Shown: positions 24,386 to 35,140 of the stretch, piece after piece
Layout of the letters: the number at the start of each line of letters is the position of its first letter
Position numbering within the stretch: position 1 is the stretch's first letter
Assembly (NCBI RefSeq): GCF_033958435.1
Contig: NC_134138.1
Location: forward strand, 184,134,798-184,198,797
Length of the DNA: 64,000 nt
Direction of reading: 5' to 3'
Source of the DNA: Carettochelys insculpta
Taxonomy: Eukaryota; Chordata; Testudines; Carettochelyidae
Program-made: the position numbers and the translations under genes
The notes under the pieces: generated by a model
Seen by the model: only the letters and a program-made list of their open reading frames with translations
Databases searched by the model: none
What the model was told of the DNA's origin: nothing

Positions 24386-24543
24386 ATATAGGAAAACCCA
24401 TGGACATTTATAAACTGTTCTGTCCATCCTGTAGTTTTCTCAGTCTTTTACTTACAAGGATGATGAATGGGCATTTTCACAGAGTCCAAATGGTTAAATT
24501 TTCGTTTGTGTGTTTCCCCCTTTTTTTTTCCCCCTTTTGCTTT

Positions 24544-24940
24544 TTAGGAGTTTTCTTCCAGAGAGTCTGTTAAAGGCTCCATAGGGACTGCTGTCGCAGG
24601 CTCATGCTGTTTTAAACGTTTAATTGTGTTCTTCAGTGCTTGCCTCTTATTGCAGAACCAAACTCTAACTACTTCCCGGTCATAGTTCAGTTTCTCGGCA
24701 ATCTCTGTCATTTCCTGCCCAGAGGGATGAGTGTTCTTCTCAAAGTGGGCATTCAAGATCTCAAGAGCTTGTGGCGTGAACGAGGTACGCCTCTTGCGCT
24801 TTTTGGATGGTTCGCTTCCGATAAACTCAGTCAGGTTCTGCATACCTGCTCGATGGCGGGCCTCAGCCTCAGCCATCCACCGCTCAAGCACCGGCTTTAT
24901 CTTCTGGGCACTTTTAGGGGTGATGTCCAGCTTTTCAAAC
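24544..24940 (-). CDS. POU6F2: POU6F2 terminal coding exon: end of POU-specific domain and homeodomain
   Basis: This exon encodes the last 131 residues of the POU class 6 transcription factor 2, a nuclear DNA-binding protein of retinal ganglion and other neurons. It begins with the third base-pair part of a split Arg codon (AG|G) and reads FEKLDITPKSAQKIKPVLERW, the end of the POU-specific domain, through residues 1-30. A linker follows (EFIGSEP). The homeodomain spans about residues 46-105 (KKRKRRTSF to LKNTI), with the recognition-helix signature RVWFCNKRQ at 92-100. The protein ends in DSLEENS before TAA (24544-24546). The acceptor is TATCCTGCCAG just upstream. WFCNKRQ and the C-terminus distinguish POU6F2 from POU6F1, which has WFCNRRQ. 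The reading frame is intact. Confidence 0.97.
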
Positions 24941-25048
24941 CTGGCAGGATACAAAAGGCCAGGGTTCAGTTTGGCTGTCAGACTGTTAGCTATAGTGTTC
25001 TCTTGGGCTTCCTGTGGTAGGAAAAAGTGGCTTCTCAGGATGGTGTGT
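24941..25048 (-). CDS. POU6F2: POU6F2 alternative exon extension (36-residue insert)
   Basis: Exactly 108 bases upstream of the main acceptor is a second one, TTTTCCCTCAG, with a good pyrimidine tract. Using it extends the terminal exon to 24544-25048 and keeps the frame, adding 36 residues that start RHTILRSHFFLPQ and end GLLYPA before FEKLD. This matches the known long isoform of POU6F2 (the RPF-1 variant with an insertion in the POU domain). The insert falls right after SAIC, inside the third, DNA-contacting helix of the POU-specific domain, so it should alter or block POU-specific DNA contact. That effect is inferred from the fold. Confidence 0.9.
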
Positions 25049-28000
25049 CTGAGGGAAAATTGAGAAAGAAGAGTCTTACACTGATGCTCTGCCAGGGTGG
25101 GACTTCCTGCCTGCCTGACTTATTGACTGGCAGAGGTAAGGTACAATGGATTATGAAAACCATCATATAGCTATATATATATAGATAGATACTTTTAAGC
25201 AAACACAAAATGAACACTTTGACATAATACCAAGAATTCAATATGCTACACAAAACAGGCAATGAGTTCAGTATTCACAGTGCAAGATCAATTTTTTCAT
25301 GATCCTCAAACATCTGAAGGCTAAACCCAATTACAGGAAATGACATCAAATACAACTAATTCATATGCTCTCTTATTTGTAATTAGTTATCTTGTTTACC
25401 TTTCAATCCTATATTGCCCACATACCACAGTTTCAGTAATACAAAGCAATAGCATCTGCTAGCCTCTGAATATCAGATTTCTTTGTCCTTTATTTTTAAG
25501 CAATTTTCACTGTATGCAAGTTAACACTGTGCCCCTTCTCTGGGTAGGAAAAAACTCCCATTGCTACTGTAGTGTTCAGCTCAAGCAGCTGGACACATTG
25601 TAATTATCTTGAATGCCCCCACAACATGCTAAAAGAGACTCATGCCTTGTGGATGAAACCCAGCATAATAGTGCACTAATATGCTCTGGCACCAAGCTGG
25701 GTTTATTGCGGGATATCTGCAAACTGTGCTGGAATGATATCATTTCCTGTAAATGAGATCTGCTATGTAACGTTTTGCCATCAAAAGGCCTTTGCTAGAT
25801 TTCAGATCAGGTCTTACAAATACTGCCAAATATCTGGAGAACCACTACACAGAGCGTTCATTCTTTTTAAAACACCCCTAAGAACGAAGTTCACATTTCA
25901 AGTCCTTGTCAGTCCTCACTAGTTTGATTTATAATTTTATCTAGCTTTCCACTGAAAATTCTTAAGCAAATTCAGTAACATCATTCATTTGTATTTTCCC
26001 CATCCCCCATTTCCACCCTGGACATTAGAATATTTAATCCTGTTAAAAAGCAGCATTACTGCACAACATCCTGTTGCACTATCCAGTCCTCATGGTGTAG
26101 AAGTGCAACTGCTCTTGGTAATGAGATGCTTTAAAGAGGGGGCAGACTGAATTCTGGCCTTTATGCTTCATAAACCAGGGTGTGGGAGTGTCATTCTTTA
26201 GCTACTAGTGCCACTTCAGATGCAGAGTGTTATGGATGCCCCTGGTGGCACGCTTAGAAAATATTCTAGGAGCAAACACAATATTTCACACACAAACAAT
26301 TGAGGGGGAAAAACCAATGCACCCGAGAATGTATAATTGGTCCTTATGTTCCTATGGTTGTACCGACTGTCAGGTTTTCCCCTCTTGCAGTGACATTTTA
26401 ATTGTGGAATGTAGTTTTAAAACAGTAACAATTTAGGAAAATGTTACGATTGATATGATTTCTATTTTATTTTAGCATGAAGAATAAAGTGCCATATTGT
26501 CTTGCATGCCACCGAGGCATGTGAGTTGGAAATTCAACTTGCTTATTCTTTTCCCATGAAGTTCATGTACGGGCTATTTTGTTATCATTAAGGGAAGGCC
26601 AGGACTTGGTATGTTTGAGGAAGGGGTAACTGCTGTCGATGAACTGGCCCGCCTTTGTGCTCAACAAAAAGTGCACAGTCATTAGGGATTATTGCATTCC
26701 ATTGGGACACCTCAAAAGGAGGAGAGGAAAAGGTAAAAATTACACCATCAAGCATTTGGGGCCAGATTCTGAACCTGTTACTCAGGCTCAGAACTGATTT
26801 ACTTCCACTGGTTTCAAGGGGGCTAATGATTAGGGAGTAGATGCTTACTCAATATCAGGGCTCCCCACTTCTGGCCCTTATTAGCGACTTCTAATTAATT
26901 ATCTGTGTCTAACTTAATAATAGCTGTGCTTTTCAGTACAATCTTTTAGTGGGAAATCCTTCTTTCTTTCATTTTAACTCAAAGCATCCCAACCATATTA
27001 CTAGGATCTGTCTGTGAAAGCCAAGGAGATGGGGTGGAGGAGGAGCAAGGGTCAAAATAAGCAAAACGCAAGCAAAGCAAAGTGCAATTTATAAACTAAG
27101 TATGATATATAAAAAGCAATCTACAGCTATTACTTAATTAATAATACCTAAAAAAAACACTTCCTATTTTAGGTGCTCTTTTCCAGTTGACCATACAGAA
27201 GAAATAAAATTAATGCTTAGGAACAGGCAGCAGAGCAGTCATATGGTATGGCTTGTTAGTGTTGATGCTTCAGTACACGTTGTTTGGTATAACAATATAC
27301 AAGTCTTGAAACAAATTTCCCAGCAGTAGTATCCTTGTATAGACTGAATAAAGGTTATTTTCTACAGGGAGATATCTTATAAGAAAAAACAGTAGGGGAG
27401 ACCATAGAAGTGAGAGGATCCTATGGAGCTTTTTGTATTTAACAACAATCAATGGGTTTTATGGAAAATCATTGAGCAAAATGTGAGCTGCAAGCTCACT
27501 ACCCCATACTGATGTTATTTATAACCTTAGTCTTAAACTGCAGGAAAAGCACACTTCCGTTCTATGGGGAATACATTAAAAGTATAAAGAGCAGATAAAA
27601 AGACAGAGCATTTCATGGATCGCCAAGAACAAAATCCACTTAAATGAGCTTAGGTTTGGTTTCTTGGCTTTCGCTGATGGAGAAGGACTATAAGGCATTG
27701 CCCAAGAGGAAAAAGCTGTTACCTAAGTGTGTTTGTTACCTCATGCATAAACATGGGATTAGTTTTACAGACATACATGTATACATGGTGTTTGCTTCTG
27801 ACTACTTAACTTATCTCCATCAAGATTACATCTTTTTTTTCCTTTAGATTAGAGCAGATTCTTACTCATTTTCTGGACATTTTTTTCTAGATGGGCTGAT
27901 AAAAAGATTAAGGCTAGAAAGTTTGCAAGCTACGATGCAGTTGTTTTTTTTCTCTTTTTTGTGTTGCCTTCATTAACATCCCGTATGGGAAGTGCAAAGC

Positions 28001-28386
28001 ACAATAAGACAAGCTTTAACTTGGCAGGGATGCAGCCATGAAATATCTGTTCAGTAACCCTATCTGTAGAAAATGGCACAGTATGAAGAGGGTCAGCTGG
28101 TGCGCATACAGCATCAGCAGGGTCTCCAGCTCTGCTACTGAATTAAGTCTCAATGCCAGGAACATATTTATTGTTTCATATTTGTTGTTAAAAAAGGAAA
28201 AAGACTAACGTTGCTTTAAAGGCACACAGTAAGTACAGTTAATCTGCCAGATACCAAACATTATTACCTAGTCTAAGTAAGTAATCAATTCTAAGGACAT
28301 ATGATTTAAATACTCATATACTCCAGAAAAACAAATACAGTTGCAAACAAAGAGAGGAGAATATAGTTTATTATATAACTTGTTAC
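25049..28386 (-). other. POU6F2: POU6F2 intron between POU-specific and terminal exons
   Basis: About 3.3 kb, AT-rich, without a recognised large transposon. A fossil interspersed repeat trace (GGGGCCAGATTCTGAACC) lies at 26757-26820. It starts with donor GTAACA at 28386 and ends with either of the two acceptors described. Confidence 0.85.
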
Positions 28387-28555
28387 CTGCAGATGGCAGA
28401 CTGGCTATAGGCTGGCCCTTCTGTAGCACTTAGAGCTTGGCCAACTTGAGTCTGTGTCAGACCAAGAGACAGGCGCCGGATTTTAAAAGCTTTGGCGAAT
28501 TCTCGGATTTCCTCCAGATTTACACCATCCACCTCACCAGTGGCTGTCTGAGGAT
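28387..28555 (-). CDS. POU6F2: POU6F2 exon: start and core of POU-specific domain
   Basis: This 169-base exon enters in phase 1 (A|AT gives Asn) and leaves in phase 2 (AG| completes Arg). It encodes PQTATGEVDG followed by the POU-specific domain: VNLEEIREFAKAFKIRR (helix 1), LGLTQTQVGQALS (helix 2) and the beginning of helix 3 at YSQSAIC. The helix 2 Gln-Thr-Gln motif is the conserved DNA-contact region of POU proteins. Acceptor is ATATTTCAACAG and donor is GTAACA. The frame is intact and lacks any substitution at residues I would expect to be essential. Confidence 0.97.
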
Positions 28556-28751
28556 CTGTTGAAATATTTTTTTAAATTGCGTAAATGCATCACACTACAT
28601 ATGTGCTGTCCCAGATTACTGGATTTTCGTTGGAAGCATAAGGTGTTTTTGGTACTGTCAGAAGTTACAAAACATTCTTTGTTATTTCTTTTCAAAAATG
28701 CTAAAAAATATGCAAACCAAAGTATTTACAGTTAATTTCAAGACAGCGGCT

Positions 28752-28844
28752 AAGATTCTCAAAGGCACAAATGGCAGTTAGGTGCCTACGTTGTTGTCAA
28801 TGGGATTTAGATGCTTCGTTACCATTTGTGCCTTTGAAAATCTC
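28752..28844. repeat. Short hairpin interspersed repeat
   Basis: TTCTCAAAGGCACAAATGG at the left recurs inverted at the right as CCATTTGTGCCTTTGAAAA. Related, more decayed copies appear near 30330-30395 and 45748-45832, so this is an interspersed hairpin family. It is noncoding. Confidence 0.7.
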
Positions 28845-31800
28845 CTCCAGTTTCAACAAATAATGCTCACAGTCTTCTCTGATTATCTTTGTCTCATGCA
28901 AGCGGCTGACTTTTCCCTGCTTTGGGACTTAAAACATAGTAACTAATGAAAATGGGCTCATTCTTTCAATTTGAAATTAAGGCTTCTCTCCTTCAGCTGG
29001 AGCAAATACCATCAAACAATAAATCAAAACAAGCCCCCACTTCTCCAAACCCATCCCATCCAAACATTTGTTTGAAACATCTTTATTTCATAATCAAGTC
29101 TTAAAACATTTCTTTGTGGGAAACATCCTTCCAGAGTTTTACAGTCTGGAAGCCATCCAATCAAGCCGCAGAGTATTTGCAACTTCATCCTTCATGTTTC
29201 AGATGGTAGTGCTGCACAATATTCTACGCTTACATTAGACCCTCGGAAGATAATGCTCATGAAGCTGTGAGAATAAATTTGTCTTTTTTTCCTCCATAGC
29301 AGTTTACTGACACAGAAGCCTTTGTCCCTGAAAGGGCACATAATAAAGGATGTCTACCAGAGGAAGGCCCCTTTGGTGCTGGATAACACAGTCAATTTAG
29401 GACTTATCAAGGGAAATGACACAACAGCTGGAGAATGAAACTTTCCCCCCCTCAAGCTACTGATCCTTGGCTAAATGAAAGCATTCACCAAGCCAGAGAC
29501 AGCATGGGACTAGGATGGTGGACGATTTCAAAGTCTTGTTCAATCCTGCGTGTAGTGAAGCCATTCTCCCAGCAAGACATCTCTATTGTTCTTCACCTCA
29601 TTCCTGAGATTTCTTAGGTGAAAAGTTTTCAGCACAATAACCCATCAATTTCCATAAATACAAGTAGTTGTCCAAAGACTGTGCTAGACTACATTACTGT
29701 GCTGAACACCATATTACAGTGGCTCCTGCTAGTTCTGCTATAGTTAAAGACTTGTGAGCATTAAAGTAACAGAGCTTTAATTTTTTAGGGGTTTATAACC
29801 CTGATGCAAAAATTCTCTGAGGACTAAAACTCCATCTAATTTGTCTCTTACCCCAATGACAGAAAAGAGATATTTTTAGTATATAAATTTAGCTTATACT
29901 GATTAGAATGTTTTAAAACATAATAAAAACCTGTATAATTTTTATGAGAAACAATGCCATTTTCCTCATCTATAGTTGCAAAGTTGCTTGGCTTTTAAAC
30001 ATGAAATTGCACATGTCCAATACAGTAGGCTAATGTGTGTGTGTGTGTGTGAGCACGCGCTCAGTACATAGACAAATTTGGACCTATATATAGACCTACA
30101 TATATTTCATAAATGCACACATAGATGCATCCCCCACACACATTTATTTGTCTTTAACAGATACATGTAAAACTGTATACTTTTATATAGAGTCAGGGTG
30201 TGTAAATATAACCAAGATCACTCAGGTTTACAAAGCACAGTTGTTCAGACAGAGTAACTGTGAGCTAATAAACGTTTGAAATATGCCTATTTACTGTCCA
30301 CATGAGTGACACACCACGTTGGTTATTAAGGGGAAGATTTCCAGAGACATGTGAGAGTTGGGAACCTGTCTGTCATTTGTGCCTTTCAAAATCTTTTCTG
30401 AAATGAATGTAATGCCACTGATACAACCCAATGTAAATAGTCCAAAGGGTTATCCAAAGGGTATATGGCATTAAGTACATGGCCCTCCCCATTTCTTTCC
30501 TTTAGGACTGTGTGTGGGACAGACCAATGGACAGATCAACCATTTCAAGACTCTTTTAAATGTAGTCCTGAAAGCAGCAAACTCCGTATTAAGGATACTT
30601 ATGGCTACTGCTGGGATTTGGTGGAAAGAGTCAAGCCTTCTGTGAGGGAAAGAATAAAGGATGTAGCAAGCTAAGGCTTGTTTGTACTTTACTATGGATA
30701 TGTTGCAATATGTTGTATTGCAACTGCACTCTTTTGCTGTTTCAGCGCTGTGAGAGTGGGCTCCTTGTGAAAATCATTTTCTGCACTGAGGTCTTGGACC
30801 AGGGAAGCGTTATTCTCAACTCCTCCCTGGGAATGGAGATCAAAAAACCTTATCATACAAAACAAACGGGAGGAAAAGATCTGAGATGCATGGTAGGAAA
30901 TAGCTGGTTTCTATGTTAGTGAAATGGTGTGTTACTCTCATGTGTATTAGGAGTTGGGGGTACTAATGGGATATTTTCTTCTACCCCTGAACTTTGCAGA
31001 AAGTAGCTCTTGGATCAGATTTAACCAGATTTCTATTTAGGGTCTGTCACACAGCCCACTGAAGTCTATGGAAAGGCTCCTCTGACTTCAGTCAGATGCT
31101 TACTGCTCATATAGGCTGTATGTTGGTTTTTTTGTAAGTAGAAAATACCTTTGACACAAACTTATAATGGCTCATGTCCAGCTACACTATTGCCATATAG
31201 GATGACCATCTTTCTTCTTAGGTCTGTAATTCCCCCCCTGTTTTAATGCAAATTTCCCATTTTGCATTGTAAAGAAGGCTGTTGATTTTTAAAACCAGTT
31301 GATAACATGGAGTAGATAGTACAGTGCCCATGAGGGAAAAAGGGGATGTCTATCTTATGGAATTGTCATGGTCAAATAAATCAGTGTTTAGATTAAAGCT
31401 TTCCTATGGCTGCAGCACTACCAGGTTCTGCTGATGGGAGAAGGAGCCATTTGGGATCTCTATAGGGAGAGACACACAAAAGGAACAGCTCCACCTGAGG
31501 GAGCAGAGAAAATACCAGATGGAATTTCCTCCATGATGCTGTGGGTATTAATGGGGGAGCAGAGAGAATCTGGTGTGAAACCTGGCTACACAAAAGCTCC
31601 CACACATTTTTTTCCTGTTCTCCGTCTTTGTAGAGCTCTCCTCCTGCTGCAGGGATGAATCCTTCTGGTGTCAGCTCTGCAGATATTAAATAAGGCCTGG
31701 GTGTGCTCTGCTTTCTCCTGCAGAGTGCAAATCTGTTCCTATGTGTGCAAGTAATGGACAGGAAATAGTTGAGAAAACAACACACTCTCAGGGAAGCTAG

Positions 31801-32240
31801 AACTCCTGGTGTGAGGAACACCAGCAAGGAGGAAGCTGTGGGCTAGGATTTTGTCACTGTGGGAGATAGAATAACGGGTAGCTGGCAAGGTAAAGACAAG
31901 AGAAAGTAAATAGAGTAGGAAGAGGCAGGACATGACAGTGCTATTGGGAAACAGGTGGTTGCACAGGGGAGAGGAAAAAGAATTGTTCAATGGCTTTGTT
32001 GGAGGTTGTTTATTTGTGAGAAGTACTCCCAAATGGTGATAGGTGACAATATAAGAACCTGGATAGACAAAAGAGGGAATGGAATTCAGGGAGAGATGGG
32101 TCCCAGAATATGAGGAAAAAAGAGAGCTATGGTATTGAGATATGTGGTGGAAATGAAGGAAAAGAAGCTTTAGAGATTAGGGAATTGGAAAGGGAAGCAG
32201 AAGAAAAATGACCCTTAACATGTTTTCTTTTGTGGCATGT

Positions 32241-32287
32241 GAAGAAAGAAAGAAGGAAAAAAAGAAAAAAGAAAGAAAGAAAAAAAG
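32241..32287. repeat. (GAAA)n-rich low-complexity tract
   Basis: Purine tract of GAAA and AAAG units with interruptions. Confidence 0.85.
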
Positions 32288-32878
32288 GCTGGATCTTCAT
32301 GGAGCTCTGCTCAGCGCCGCTGCCCGCAGAGCTATGAAAAGTGAGCTTCTCAGGATTGCAAATGGCTGCCTATTTGCATATTCCTGAAGCTCATTACCAT
32401 AGCCACGTGAGAGTTCAGTGGTGGCAGAAGGGGGTATCAGCACTGCAGAGGCTGTATGAACATGACTGTGCCGGCTAGCCCCCGTCTCCAGTCCCTTATG
32501 CCTTATGCTTTTTTTTTCAGGCATAAGAGACTGGTGACTGAGCGGGGTTTAGCTGGCAGAGGCACATCTACATGGCCTCTTTCCTGCCAGCTGACCCTCT
32601 GCAGAGAGTGAAATCTTGCCCAGCTATGCTAATTAGCCATGTGAGTATGCAAATAGGAATCCATTTGCAGTTTCCAGAAACCTACTTAGTATAGCTGTGT
32701 AGATGTGGCCAGAAATTTTAAAAAGGCTGAAATATTTTCGAAAATGTATTTGGGGAAAATAGATGTAAAATTTGCACAAGCAAAATACATGCATGGAATT
32801 AAAAACAAACAGACAACATGAAAAATGTATTTCACTGGAAGATATGAAGTGCCAAATTCTGTTACCCTTACTCATATT

Positions 32879-33202
32879 GGCTGTGTCTACACTAATTCCC
32901 AACTTCAGAGGGAGCATAGTAAGTAGGGTGTCAGGAGATTACTAATGAAATGCTGCGGTCCATATGCTTCACTTCATTAAGCTAATTCTCCCCCACGGCA
33001 ACTTCAAAGCGACAAACTTCAAAGTGCTGGCTTGCGTGTAGCTGCAGCTACTTCAAAGTCCCTTTACTCCTCAAAGTTTGTCGCTTCGAAGTTGCTGCAG
33101 GGGAGAATTAGCTTAATGTGCACCACAGCATTTCATTAGTAATCTCCTGACACCCTACTGACCATGCTCCCTTCAAAGTTGGGAGCAGATGTAGACACAA
33201 CT
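32879..33202. mobile_element. Harbinger-type MITE, palindromic
   Basis: Left end GGCTGTGTCTACACTAATTC and right end in reverse complement AGTTGTGTCTACATC. The whole unit folds on itself: CTAATGAAATGCTG in the left arm and CAGCATTTCATTAG in the right arm are exact inverses, and GACACCCTA recurs likewise. It interrupts an old interspersed repeat whose pieces lie at 32840-32878 and 33203-33274. Confidence 0.78.
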
Positions 33203-33274
33203 AATATGAGTAGCATATTAGTCCAGTAGTTTCATGGATTTCAGTAGGGCGATCTGTAGAGCAAATTCTTCTCA

Positions 33275-33696
33275 GTGGCCACATTTACACCACAGCGTTC
33301 TGTTGACAGCAGTCACTGTTGGAAGAGATTTCCCGACAAAACTGCTGTTGACAGAGTGCGACCACACACAAAAGCAAATTGGGAGAGCGCTCCACTCTAT
33401 TGACAGAGCAGCCAGACTGCCTAGCTGCTCTCTTGACAAAAGAGGCACTCAGAAGCACAGCAGATAGGGCTGCCCATTGTTGTGGATGCCCTGTCTGTCA
33501 AGAGAGGCCCCTGGGGGCATTTAAACAGCTGTTTTATCGACAGTAATCTGTCGACGAAGGTGTTATGCCTAAAAGTTTTGAGGCAGAACGCTCCCAGTGA
33601 AAGTCCTGAGTTTTGTTGACACACTGTCAATAAGACCCATTTTATATATAAACGCATGCCATGTTTTGTCAACAAAACTCTCTAGTGTAACCATAG
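33275..33696. mobile_element. Harbinger-like MITE, TTGACAGA subfamily
   Basis: Left end GTGGCCACATTTACACCA and right end in reverse complement CTATGGTTACACTAGAGAG. TCA flanks both sides (33272-33274 and 33697-33699). Internal motifs TGTTGACAG and TTGTCAACA recur in both orientations and also mark the left end of the element at 53424. Noncoding. Confidence 0.72.
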
Positions 33697-34971
33697 TCAG
33701 CATGAGAAAGGATGGTAGAATCTTGCTCTAAGTATTTGATTAGATTGCTAACCAGATGTCACACCTAAGTAACTTGCTACTTTAGCTTCTTATAATAGAC
33801 ACGAGTACATATTTGCAGTATTACCTGAACTTCTCTATCCTCACTGAAGTATACTTGAAATAAATACCACAAAATCCTTCTGAGGTAAAATTATATATGG
33901 CTGAGTTGTAGTTCCAGGCTAGATAGAGCTTTTAGAAAATGCATATGTTACTGTCTAAGGAGCAGCACAGGAACCAAATTGTTATTTAAAGGGTCACAAT
34001 TCCTCCCTTGTTCCCTACATGGGATACGAATTTACTGCTTCTCTGTAGGAGCAGAAAGTGACTGATTCCACTAAAGCCAATGTGAGTCTTTCAGTTGACT
34101 TCAATGGGCATTGGGTCAGGTCTTAAATTAATGCCCTGGTGGTATTATCTCAGCTGTTCTGGCCAGTGTATGGGTAGAGATGGAGCCAAGACTTTCTTCA
34201 TTCCTTGCCCACTCTCCATCCAGTTGCCCACAGTGGACAGCAATTGGACATACAGTGCCTTCAACTTATGGATTGGGGTTAAGGCAGCTGACGGGGACTA
34301 AAGGAAAGTCGTGCTCTGCTGTTACTCCCCTATTCACACACAAACTAGTCAATTCTCAAACTCAGTCAACACACAAATTACCCTTCAGTTATCTAAGGCC
34401 ACTGGCTAATTTCTAAAAGGGGCTTGGTGTCATATATTTTACATATTTTCTTGATCTTGTCCCTTTGAAGCTGTTGGAGGAACATATACATCTCAGTTTA
34501 AGCAATCCCAGAAAAACAACAGGCAGCCACTACATACCCCATAGCACTGGTGTCACGTTGGTTAGATCCATCTAGTTAAACATATCCTAGGTAAGCATGT
34601 TGGATAATGGTCACTACCTCGTGCTTCAAGGAAGGTGCATAAATTCCAGAATAGGCAGAAGTTGGGTAGTCCACCCTCCCCCACTCGCTTCCCAAGTGTC
34701 ATCCTGATCTCAGATAGATAGAGACTGGCATAATATGAAGTATCTTTTAGTTTTAAGAAAGAAGATGGATTGTCGCTTTGTCCACTGTTTGAATAATCAA
34801 GTAAGGGCTACAACACTTTCATGACCATTTTTAATGATGTTTTATATTTCTTATGGGATTACTCTAGACAGCAACATACAGTCCATTATAGGAATAATGA
34901 GGAAAGGAAGATAAGCAAGAATGGAAACAAACAGATAGGAGAAGTAAAGGGAGCCAGGGAGCAATACTTAC

Positions 34972-35140
34972 TGCTGACTAACTGGCCAACACTCAAAGCT
35001 GAAGAGGAGGAGGATGAGGAGGAAGAAGAAGAAGCCTGACGCACTGGGCTTTGAGACATAGATGCTTGACTGTGAGCCAAATGCAGAAGGTTTGATTGTG
35101 AGGCTCCTTGTCCCACTTGCGTCTGGGAGGGCTGATGGAG
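34972..35140 (-). CDS. POU6F2: POU6F2 exon: Gln/Ser-rich region with poly-Ser run
   Basis: This 169-base exon starts in phase 0 after acceptor TAACATATAG and ends in phase 1 at donor GTAAGT. It encodes LHQPSQTQVGQGASQSNLL, HLAHSQASMSQSPVRQ, an 11-residue serine run, then ALSVGQLVS. It is a low-complexity activation or linker region just N-terminal to the POU domain; the sequence matches the same region of vertebrate POU6F2. The serine run uses mixed TCT, TCC and TCA codons, so it is not a pure trinucleotide tract. Confidence 0.95.

Larger units (their letters stand above)
20150..24543 (-). other. POU6F2: Putative POU6F2 3' UTR
   Basis: Downstream of the POU6F2 stop codon is about 4.4 kb of AT-rich sequence with no recognisable large transposon, unlike almost every other stretch this long in the window. 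That, and the poly(A) signal at its far end, suggest transcribed 3' UTR. Simple repeats occur inside: GT run at 23832-23846 and (TTTTTG)n at 24355-24385. A fossil interspersed repeat lies around 22610-22700. The extent is inference; earlier poly(A) sites are possible. Confidence 0.35.
28556..34971 (-). other. POU6F2: POU6F2 intron with MITEs and short hairpin repeats
   Basis: About 6.4 kb. It holds two copies of a short hairpin repeat (28752-28844 and about 30330-30395), a TG run at 30032-30051, a GAAA-rich tract at 32241-32287 and two or three Harbinger-type MITEs (32879-33202, 33275-33696 and possibly a small one near 32556-32716). No gene is seen in it. Confidence 0.8.

Noticed and set aside
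24230..24427. Lys-Asn repeat protein frame
   Set aside because: Translation of the (TTTTTG)n simple repeat.
24640..25063. Plus-strand frames opposite the POU6F2 terminal exon
   Set aside because: Antisense shadows of a conserved coding exon.
31393..31827. 144-codon minus-strand frame in the POU6F2 intron
   Set aside because: Low-complexity composition, no domain, does not continue through any exon junction; treated as chance.
32556..32716. Additional small Harbinger MITE (GGCACATCTACATGG ... GTAGATGTGGCC)
   Set aside because: End match is short and the interior shows no clear inverted structure; left as a possibility only.
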